Positions 8,170-13,853 of a stretch of DNA of 64,000 nt are shown here, in pieces. Position 1 is the stretch's first letter. The number at the start of each line of letters is the position of its first letter. The notes below the pieces were generated by a model. That model saw only the letters and a list, made by a program, of their open reading frames with translations. It was not told where the DNA came from and did no database searches. Source of the stretch: Acidianus brierleyi (lineage in GTDB: Archaea; Thermoproteota; Thermoprotei_A; Sulfolobales; Sulfolobaceae); NCBI RefSeq assembly GCF_003201835.2, contig NZ_CP029289.2:2054501-2118500 (forward strand), written 5' to 3'. The translations under genes were made by a program, and so were the position numbers.

Positions 8170-9138
8170 TTATTCGACAATTATTCCAGCTATCACTTTT
8201 ATTCCCAATTTCTCTGCCTCTTCTTTAACAGATTTTTCTATGGAATTAGCTATTAAAAATAATTTAACAGGCTTATTATACATCGATCTGAAGATTTTTT
8301 CCCTTATTTCTAATTGCTCTATAGCTCCTTCATCTCCAAAATTCTTAATCTCAAAAACGTAGATTGCGTCATTAGATTCATAGAAATCTACTTCATATTT
8401 TCTGCCCTTCTGAACAATGCCTATATTATCTATAATAGTAGTATGAGTAACATTTGAAGGATCTATTCCATGAAGTTTTAATGCTTCTTTATAAACCTCC
8501 ATAATTGTTCTTTCAATGTAATGTCCACCTCTAGTAGTAAAAGAAGAAAATGAAATATTTAGCCTCTCAATACTTTCCCAGATCTTTCTATTTTCTTCTT
8601 GGATAGCCCTTATAGATTCCTGAGTCTCCTTTATACTTTCCCAGATCTTCTTGTTTTCCTCTTTGATCGCTTGAATTTCTTGCCAGATCTTCTTGTTTTC
8701 CTCTTTGATCGCTTGAATTTCTTGCCAGATCTTCTTGTTTTCCTCTTTGATCGCTTGAATTTCTTGCCAGATCTTCTTGTTTTCCTCTTTGATCGCTTGA
8801 ATTTCTTGCCAGATCTTCTTGTTTTCCTCTTTGATCGCTTGAATTTCTTGCCAGATCTTCTTGTTTTCCTCGTTAATACTCTCTATTCTTTTATTAGTCT
8901 CTTGAATTTCTTTCCATATTTTTTCATTACTTTCCCAAATTAATACTATATTATCTGAATTGTTTTGAGTAACTTTCTTTAGTTCACTAATTTCATTACT
9001 CAAAGCTTTTATTGACGAAGTTAACTCGTCTATTTTCTTAAGGACTATATCATCCTTAAGTTTTGGATAAAGTTTATCGACTAACTTATCCAAAAGTTTC
9101 TCATCGCTAATTATTCTCTCTACTATATCTTCGCTCAC
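8170..9138 (-). CDS. Coiled-coil protein with C-terminal PD-(D/E)XK-like domain (DUF3782-like)
   Basis: 322 residues in three parts. Residues 1-60 are a charged helix. Residues 60-200 form a long coiled coil built from fourteen-residue units (two heptads) of the type EENKKIWQEIQAIK, five of them identical. Residues 200-322 look like a restriction-endonuclease-fold domain: KYEVDFYESNDAIYVFEIKNF gives the D-x11-E-x-K spacing, and PVKLFLIANSI is a late strand. Proteins of this build are common in Sulfolobales and their function is unknown. The start is GTG (MSEDIVERI). The gene is isolated, flanked by remnants of mobile DNA. A nuclease role is inference from the fold only. Confidence 0.75.
   Translation of the reverse strand: MSEDIVERIISDEKLLDKLVDKLYPKLKDDIVLKKIDELTSSIKALSNEISELKKVTQNNSDNIVLIWESNEKIWKEIQETNKRIESINEENKKIWQEIQAIKEENKKIWQEIQAIKEENKKIWQEIQAIKEENKKIWQEIQAIKEENKKIWQEIQAIKEENKKIWESIKETQESIRAIQEENRKIWESIERLNISFSSFTTRGGHYIERTIMEVYKEALKLHGIDPSNVTHTTIIDNIGIVQKGRKYEVDFYESNDAIYVFEIKNFGDEGAIEQLEIREKIFRSMYNKPVKLFLIANSIEKSVKEEAEKLGIKVIAGIIVE
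8641..8850 (-). repeat. Five perfect tandem copies of a 42-bp coding unit
   Basis: Five consecutive 42-bp units are identical base for base (8641-8682, 8683-8724, 8725-8766, 8767-8808, 8809-8850), with a partial sixth unit up to about 8871 and degenerate units on both sides. Each unit encodes fourteen residues, EENKKIWQEIQAIK, which keeps the coiled-coil register. Absence of synonymous differences implies a recent expansion by slippage or unequal exchange, while the degenerate flanking units show the array is older. Copy number is likely to vary between strains. Confidence 0.95.
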
Positions 9139-9694
9139 AGAATTAACTTCTCAAGAAAAGATAAAAATCTTATCTAATAATGAGATAATCTTCAATCTTT
9201 AATCAAGATATAGCTTACTTTAGTTAACTCCTACGGTGATTTTCATGAACAACATTCCTAAACAAGAAGACAAGCTTTACAAGAGTGAGACTAAGAAGAC
9301 TAGGTATAGGAGAGGAGGTGGTGAAGGCCCTCAAGTTAACCCCGATCAAGTAGTTCCTTCGGCTCTTCAAGCCATCGCCTAGCCATGTTAGAGGCAAAGC
9401 ATGTGGAGCCTATCCATCTCCACGGATGGAGTCTTCCGCTCCCTTTGAACACCTGATCATGATAAAGCAAATATCAGTTCATTAGTTTATCTACTACTGA
9501 AATGTATCTTAATTAGTTATATCTAAATATGAGAATATTTTATAGGAAATAAGATAATTTTACAAATTAAAAGGTATACTTTAAACTACTCTATAAATTT
9601 AGTTTGAGAAGATATTTATTTTATAGGTTGTAAAACGAAATTTGGCTATTGGATTGCAATTTTTTATAGACTAATATATGTTGGAGCAAGCATA
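9139..9694. other. Gene-free stretch with insertion-element remnant
   Basis: About 555 bases between the DUF3782-like gene and the winged-helix gene. The first 90 and the last 235 bases are plain AT-rich DNA. The middle (about 9229-9450) is visibly GC-richer and contains two blocks also present near 21.8 kb; it is annotated separately as a mobile-element remnant. Confidence 0.6.
9229..9450 (+). mobile_element. Remnant of an unidentified insertion element, copy 1
   Basis: Two blocks recur, on the opposite strand, at 21766-21872. Block A (9229-9280) and block B (9355-9410) are each about 52-56 bp and differ from the second copy by only a few bases. A 46-codon frame runs from an ATG at 9246 through both blocks and stops in block B with the ending PSALQAIA. 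A hairpin (TCCATC, six-base loop, GATGGA) follows block B at about 9413-9430, as often seen at ends of single-strand transposing elements, but I cannot name the family. No complete transposase remains. Confidence 0.6.
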
Positions 9695-9988
9695 TTATCC
9701 TCCCAATAATTCGAGGTATTGTTTTACAACTCCTTCGCCTTTTTTAGTTATTAAAACTTTTATCCTCTTACCCTCAACAGTAGGAACGTAGTTTATGTCT
9801 ATATACCCCTCCCTATGTAAGACTCTTAAATGCTGATAGAGTTCAGCCTTATTTAACTTAGTAGCTTCTAACAATTCCTTAAACCATGCAGACCTTGTAT
9901 AATAAAGTCCTAATAAGATTCCTAACCTAACGCTAACGTTCAATGTCTTATTATCCTTCAGCAGTTTTATTAACTTCTCTAGCTCCAT
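9695..9988 (-). CDS. Winged-helix transcriptional regulator
   Basis: 97 residues forming a single winged helix-turn-helix. Helix 2-turn-helix 3 is WFKELLEATKLNKAELYQHL, with LYQHLRVLHREGYI as recognition helix and the start of the wing, and VLITKKGEG as the second wing strand. The layout resembles the ArsR/PadR-like archaeal group that binds DNA as a dimer; there is no ligand domain. The start codon overlaps the stop of the membrane-protein gene upstream (shared GAATGGAGCTAG), so it is translationally coupled. It is the last gene of the leftward exporter operon of the peptide cluster, and is the obvious candidate for its regulator. Confidence 0.82.
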   Translation of the reverse strand: MELEKLIKLLKDNKTLNVSVRLGILLGLYYTRSAWFKELLEATKLNKAELYQHLRVLHREGYIDINYVPTVEGKRIKVLITKKGEGVVKQYLELLGG

Positions 9989-10590
9989 TCCTGAGCTCTC
10001 CTCACTAATTTGTATAAAAGTGCTAAAAGTGGTGGAATTAATATAGTAATAGTACTGAAGGGTGAAAGTGCTATTGATATTCCAGAAATTATGTAGGAGA
10101 GGACTAGGAAGTATTCTATAGTTCTCTCTTTTAGAAACCTTATATTAGTAATTAACTGACTTCCAATAAAAGATATGTACCCCCCAACTAGAAAAGCCGG
10201 TAAGATAGATAAGGAGTGAACGTAAAATGATAGAAGAAATATAGCATTAAGCAATATAAGTGAAAGTACGTAGGTTAACTTAATAAGAAAGGGAAATTTT
10301 TTTGCTATTAGCAAAGATTTGTTGGAACTAAAGGTCTTAACTAAAGGGTATACAAATCTACTCATTTTCCAAGATATAACAACATACGTCGTGGAAAAGA
10401 CTAGTAGACTAATGTTTAAGGTAAGAGGGTTCTGGAGAAGCCTTATTAGTAAAAAAGCGATTATGCTTCCAACTCCTATAAAGTCTAATACGATTTTTGA
10501 TATGTTCAACATAACTCTATAATATAACATCTGACTTATCTCTAGGGATTTTTGAATATCTATTTCCTTATCTATAAGACTTCTCACCAT
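9979..10590 (-). CDS. Membrane protein of the modified-peptide cluster
   Basis: 203 residues with five or six hydrophobic segments (about residues 30-50, 60-80, 105-125, 130-150, 165-195) and a basic, cytoplasmic C-terminus ending RRAQEWS. I recognise no family. It sits between a precursor-peptide gene (43 nt upstream) and a winged-helix regulator gene that overlaps its stop codon. In small membrane-protein plus regulator pairs next to peptide exporters the membrane protein is often an immunity or sensor protein; that role is inference from position only. Start is ATG at 10590; residues 1-30 are hydrophilic and precede the first helix. Confidence 0.65.
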   Translation of the reverse strand: MVRSLIDKEIDIQKSLEISQMLYYRVMLNISKIVLDFIGVGSIIAFLLIRLLQNPLTLNISLLVFSTTYVVISWKMSRFVYPLVKTFSSNKSLLIAKKFPFLIKLTYVLSLILLNAIFLLSFYVHSLSILPAFLVGGYISFIGSQLITNIRFLKERTIEYFLVLSYIISGISIALSPFSTITILIPPLLALLYKLVRRAQEWS

Positions 10591-10632
10591 TACTTAATTT
10601 TACTTTATAATAATTTTAAACTTAGAACACAG

Positions 10633-10743
10633 TTAAGATTTTTTAACTTGATGTGTAGTCCAACAGCTGAACCAGCATCCAGCCCAACAAGCTATATATA
10701 CTTCTCCTCCTCTAGCCTTCCTATTGCATTTTATTATCTTCAA
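10633..10743 (-). CDS. Putative TOMM precursor peptide with CWAGCWFSCW core (third precursor)
   Basis: A 36-codon frame not found by ordinary gene-length cutoffs. The core ends ACWAGCWFSCWTTHQVKKS; it shares CWxGCW with the two other small genes of this cluster. The preferred start is a TTG at 10743, five bases after a GGTGA ribosome-binding site located inside the end of the ABC ATPase gene; a GTG three codons upstream (10752) is the alternative. The leader is basic (MKIIKCNRKARGGEV). All three core Cys follow a small residue (A, G, S), which suits azoline formation. It is co-directional with, and overlaps by 23 nt, the exporter ATPase gene. Sequence similarity is seen directly; the role is inferred. 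Confidence 0.68.
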   Translation of the reverse strand: MKIIKCNRKARGGEVYIACWAGCWFSCWTTHQVKKS

Positions 10744-11347
10744 CCAGTTCACCGTTGACCATATTGTAAACTCTTACATTCTTCTCCAAAAGCTTAATTA
10801 GTTCCTTCTGGTGAGTTACAATTATACCCTCATTAATCCTTTCTCGTAGTAACGATATTACCTTATCCAACCTATTAATGTCAATGTTTTCTATGGGTTC
10901 GTCGATAGTCACTATTTGTGGTCTTGTGAAGAGAGCTAATGCTAAGGATACTAAAGCCTTTTGTCCGGTTGACATCTTAAAAATCGGCTTATGAATTACT
11001 CTCCTATCCAAGTTTAAGTAGTCCAGGATTTTGAAGAAATCTTTCAAATCTCCTTTCTTTATTTCCGAGATTATTTTTGCTGTTTCTAATACTGAATTTC
11101 CTATAGTATATACCTCTTGAAGGTTAGTAGAGTACTCTAGCAAACCCTTTGCGCTCCTAACCTCCACACCGTTTATCTTTATTGAACCCTTATATGGGAT
11201 TATACCTGAAATAGCTCTTAATAAAGTAGTCTTACCTGAACCGTTGGGACCCAAAATTATATACACTTCCTTGTCCAACTTTAGGTTAATGTCGTTTAGA
11301 ACAGTAAAGTCATCAAATGAGACTGATAAGTCTTTTATCTCTAACAT
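10721..11347 (-). CDS. ABC transporter ATP-binding protein of the modified-peptide cluster
   Basis: About 208 residues, a single nucleotide-binding domain. Walker A is GPNGSGKTT near residue 34, the ABC signature is degenerate (MSTGQKALVSLALAL), and Walker B is PQIVTIDEPIENID, followed by the H-loop in IIVTHQKEL. It would pair with the two membrane proteins next door to export the mature peptide or to give self-protection. The ATG at 11347 is preferred to the one at 11353: it overlaps the permease stop as TAATG and has GAGGTGGT at proper distance upstream, while the earlier ATG touches the Shine-Dalgarno itself. The 3' end contains the ribosome-binding site of a precursor gene. Confidence 0.88.
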   Translation of the reverse strand: MLEIKDLSVSFDDFTVLNDINLKLDKEVYIILGPNGSGKTTLLRAISGIIPYKGSIKINGVEVRSAKGLLEYSTNLQEVYTIGNSVLETAKIISEIKKGDLKDFFKILDYLNLDRRVIHKPIFKMSTGQKALVSLALALFTRPQIVTIDEPIENIDINRLDKVISLLRERINEGIIVTHQKELIKLLEKNVRVYNMVNGELVEDNKMQ

Positions 11348-12084
11348 TACCATACCACCTCTTCTAATCTCAGCGCCCTAATCTTCCTTAGAGCTAAATT
11401 ACCTAAGAATAGTAGCAGAAGGGCTAGTAAAGCTACTTCAATAGTGTAAACGCTTATACTGTAGTGGATTAGGGAGTATGAGATAATATTTTCAGCCTCG
11501 TAGAATGGATTCAGTGGAGATGATGCTGAAGGAGAGAGTTCTGAAATTGCCAGTAGCCCGAAGAAAATGTAGTAAACGTAGTTTGACGCCTTAGCACCTA
11601 CCTTGATCAGTAGTGCTGATGTTATTGTAAACGTTAGAGAAAGTATGAAAAAACTAGAGATCAATACTGAGATTATGAATTGTGCAGCGTTACTCAATTT
11701 GATAACTTGGTAGAACTGATTTAGTGTGACTTTAGTTACTAGCGGTGTAACAAAAATTGTGAAGACTAAAGAGTATATAATGGTGGAGATTATTGCTCCC
11801 AAGAACAAGCTCATAACGTAATTATACATTTTAAGTTTACTGAACCGCAAGTAGTAAGCTAATGCTGAGGAATGATAGACTAGAGCTATGCTGAAGCCCG
11901 TTGAGAGGCTAGCTACTAATAGTATTATTGCAACGCTGTACCACATTATTCCCGAACCTATGCTTTTAACGCTATCTAGGGCAAAATAGAGTCCTACAGA
12001 GTCTAGCATCATCATTCCGAGTAGGTAAGATATTGCTGTTGGAGAGAAGGCGAATCTCTTTATCATAGATTTTTCTAATTCCAT
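11347..12084 (-). CDS. ABC-2-like permease (first of two paralogues)
   Basis: 245 residues with six predicted helices, the normal build of an ABC-2 type half-permease. It overlaps the ATPase gene by one base (TAATG), so the two are coupled. It is a clear paralogue of the 12318-12983 product: ALVYHSSALAYYLRFSKLKMY here aligns with the YNSSALPFLMRFGNLRI segment there, in the same place after the second or third helix. The pair may form a heterodimeric channel with the ATPase. A TATA box on the minus strand at 12106-12113 lies 25 nt before the ATG, so the transcript is probably leaderless. Confidence 0.75.
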   Translation of the reverse strand: MELEKSMIKRFAFSPTAISYLLGMMMLDSVGLYFALDSVKSIGSGIMWYSVAIILLVASLSTGFSIALVYHSSALAYYLRFSKLKMYNYVMSLFLGAIISTIIYSLVFTIFVTPLVTKVTLNQFYQVIKLSNAAQFIISVLISSFFILSLTFTITSALLIKVGAKASNYVYYIFFGLLAISELSPSASSPLNPFYEAENIISYSLIHYSISVYTIEVALLALLLLFLGNLALRKIRALRLEEVVW

Positions 12085-12105
12085 GAGTAAAATTTTGTGA
12101 AAGAT

Positions 12106-12113
12106 AATAAAAA
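12106..12113 (-). promoter_or_regulatory. TATA box of the exporter operon
   Basis: On the minus strand this reads TTTTTATT, centred about 25 nt before the ATG of the first permease at 12084, the spacing of leaderless Sulfolobales promoters. It would drive permease, ATPase, third precursor, membrane protein and regulator. Confidence 0.55.
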
Positions 12114-12196
12114 TAGTGGATTAAGTTAAAACTTTATAACTTAGCAAAGGGTTTATTTTTGGTTTGAATTTAAGTGTATAGAGAAAGCGATAATAA

Positions 12197-12310
12197 ATGA
12201 GAGTAATAACTAGTACTAATAAGAAATCAATAGATTTAGTCAGAACTAATCCAATAATGCTTGGTTGTTGGTTTGGGTGTTGGTGCTGTTGTGGATGTAG
12301 AATAAAATAA
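12197..12310 (+). CDS. Putative TOMM precursor peptide, Cys-rich CWFGCW core (first precursor)
   Basis: A 37-codon gene starting at an ATG and ending TAA. The leader of about 21 residues (MRVITSTNKKSIDLVRTNPI) is polar and lacks Cys; the core LGCWFGCWCCCGCRIK has six Cys and three Gly in sixteen residues. It shares CWxGCW with the other two small genes. Such a leader-plus-Cys/Gly core next to a YcaO gene is the hallmark of azole-modified peptides. It lies on the plus strand between the two minus-strand permease genes, divergent from one and convergent with the other (7 nt gap). No Shine-Dalgarno is evident; a leaderless start is possible. Coding status is inferred from motif and context. Confidence 0.78.
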   Translation: MRVITSTNKKSIDLVRTNPIMLGCWFGCWCCCGCRIK

Positions 12311-12317
12311 AAAATAA

Positions 12318-12983
12318 TTAAGGAAGAACTTCCCTACTTTTTACCAAATTATTTATAAGCCGTAAGTTTAAGTATACGAAAATCGATATAGTTACTGAGA
12401 GAATAATTACGCTAGGTTGTATTGTAGTTTTTTCGATTAATATTCCAAATATCCAAAGAGGGTTAAACGAACTCTTTAAGAAGGAGATAATGAATGTTGG
12501 CACAATAACTATTGGGTAAATTATTACGATTATATAACAATCTAATCTCCCATTAGTTAATAGAAGCGATAAAAACATAGAAATAGATTCTAGAAATAGG
12601 AAGACTAGAAGTGCTGTAGTAAAAAAAGGAATCATGTCAATAATAGCAAGACTATTGGAGAAGAGACAGTATAAAATGATAAGTAATGTAGTGTATAATA
12701 ATGCGGCTATCTCCCCCGAAAGGTAAAGTAATACTAAGTATATTCCTATTCTTAAGTTTCCGAATCTCATTAGGAAGGGCAGAGCAGAGGAGTTATAAAG
12801 TAACATAAAGCTTACTCCAACTGACAAGATACTGAGTATTAAAATTTCGGAAACATTTAAGGCAATGCTGGACTTAATTATTCTCCAAATAATTAGGGCG
12901 GTAATAAAGCCTAAGAGCATGTTATAAGCTGCAGGTTCACTTAATATTAGTTGTTTGAGGAAGTATGTAAAAAGGCTCTTCAT
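12318..12983 (-). CDS. ABC-2-like permease (second of two paralogues)
   Basis: 221 residues with six predicted helices. The segment YNSSALPFLMRFGNLRI near residue 62 aligns with the same place in the neighbouring permease, which supports a duplication. It is separated from that permease by the first precursor gene, which reads the other way. It is transcribed divergently from the precursor-YcaO-SagB operon, so the 97 nt at 12984-13080 must hold two promoters. There is no second ATPase gene, so it probably shares the single ATPase. Whether it exports the peptide or acts in immunity cannot be told from sequence. Confidence 0.7.
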   Translation of the reverse strand: MKSLFTYFLKQLILSEPAAYNMLLGFITALIIWRIIKSSIALNVSEILILSILSVGVSFMLLYNSSALPFLMRFGNLRIGIYLVLLYLSGEIAALLYTTLLIILYCLFSNSLAIIDMIPFFTTALLVFLFLESISMFLSLLLTNGRLDCYIIVIIYPIVIVPTFIISFLKSSFNPLWIFGILIEKTTIQPSVIILSVTISIFVYLNLRLINNLVKSREVLP

Positions 12984-13051
12984 CTTGTTGTATTAAGAAA
13001 CTAGTGTTATCAAGACTAAATGTAGTTAAAAAGATTTAACTCTACTATGTG

Positions 13052-13060
13052 TTTTTATAT
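13052..13060 (+). promoter_or_regulatory. TATA box of the precursor-YcaO-SagB operon
   Basis: TTTTTATAT is centred 25 nt before the ATG at 13081 of the second precursor gene. This is the position expected if transcription starts at or next to the start codon. The second precursor would then be the leaderless first gene of a four-gene operon (precursor, C-protein, YcaO, SagB). Confidence 0.65.
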
Positions 13061-13080
13061 TCAAAAATCAAAAATACTGC

Positions 13081-13188
13081 ATGCAGATTGACTATACCTA
13101 TAAGAAGGCAGTAGAGATAACTAAAGATAATAAAGTGGTTTTTAGCTGGGTTGGCTGTTGGATTGGTTGCTGGTTTGCTAGAAAATAA
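13081..13188 (+). CDS. Putative TOMM precursor peptide, VGCWIGCW core (second precursor)
   Basis: A 35-codon gene, ATG to TAA, directly before the C-protein gene (11 nt gap holding its GGTGAT ribosome-binding site). The leader MQIDYTYKKAVEITKDNK is charged and free of Cys; the core ends SWVGCWIGCWFARK with two Cys, each preceded by Gly. The CWxGCW element is shared with the other two small genes, and the KK-[SA]-[IV]-[DE] element of its leader resembles that of the first precursor. Position as the first gene of the biosynthetic operon, 25 nt after a TATA box, makes it the most convincing substrate gene of the three. Confidence 0.82.
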   Translation: MQIDYTYKKAVEITKDNKVVFSWVGCWIGCWFARK

Positions 13189-13199
13189 GGTGATATAAA

Positions 13200-13853
13200 G
13201 TGCAAGCTAGTCTAAAGGTATCACCTTTTTTCTCCATATATAGAAATGGCAATAAGTACATTGCATATGCAGAGGCTTCTGGTTTAATAGAGTTGAGTGA
13301 GGATGAGTTTAACAATCTATTGTCATTAGACGTGAAAGAATTAAAGGAAATTAGAATGTTGATTCCAGAAAAGGAGAAGAAGATTAATGCAGTAGTTAAT
13401 GGTATAAGACTTTTAAATCAGGAAGCGATTAGCTTCTTTGAATCGGATAAAGAACTGCCTAAGGGCGAGAATGCATTAATAATCTCAAGTAGTATGAACT
13501 TTCTTCTCACTACTGACTTATCAAAGTTTGAAAAAGTCCTTATAGCATATGTCATGGATCCTTATAGATTTTTTATATATGTCATGAAAAAGAACAGTCC
13601 TTGTATTTACGAGATATACCTATGGTTAAAGAACTCTAGGCTAATCCTAGATGTGAAAGTTGATGGTGCCATTGTAAGAGAGGGATCTCCTACCCTAAGT
13701 GAGTTCACGGAATTTTTATTATTAGGACTCGCTAAAATACTCTTAAACGGTAATAGCTATGATGGGAAGCTAATATATATAGATATGATGGATGGGGAAT
13801 TAATAGTAAACACACCGTTAAAGATCCCAGGGTGTCCTAAATGCAAGATTTGA
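13200..13853 (+). CDS. Short TOMM cyclodehydratase partner (C-protein-like, putative leader-binding)
   Basis: 217 residues starting at GTG, with GGTGAT six bases upstream. The N-terminal 75 residues (NKYIAYAEASGLIELSEDEF, then LLSLDVKELKEI) have the strand-strand-helix feel of a RiPP recognition element, the small winged domain that grips precursor leaders. The C-terminus ends IPGCPKCKI, like the terminal CPxC of E1-like cyclodehydratase C-proteins. The gene overlaps the YcaO gene by 13 nt. It is much shorter than the usual C-protein (about 300 or more residues) and no ThiF nucleotide loop is visible. The role of presenting precursor and activating YcaO is inferred from tail motif and position. 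Confidence 0.62.
   Translation: MQASLKVSPFFSIYRNGNKYIAYAEASGLIELSEDEFNNLLSLDVKELKEIRMLIPEKEKKINAVVNGIRLLNQEAISFFESDKELPKGENALIISSSMNFLLTTDLSKFEKVLIAYVMDPYRFFIYVMKKNSPCIYEIYLWLKNSRLILDVKVDGAIVREGSPTLSEFTEFLLLGLAKILLNGNSYDGKLIYIDMMDGELIVNTPLKIPGCPKCKI

Noticed and set aside
8599..8943. Plus-strand frame of 114 codons with repeated LLVFLFDRLNFLPD
   Set aside because: It is the antisense reading of the tandem 42-bp coding repeat; the minus-strand frame has the coherent domain structure.
10552..10758. Plus-strand 68-codon frame across the third precursor gene
   Set aside because: Covers the same DNA in antisense; lacks ribosome-binding site and motif, while the minus frame shares CWxGCW with two other genes.
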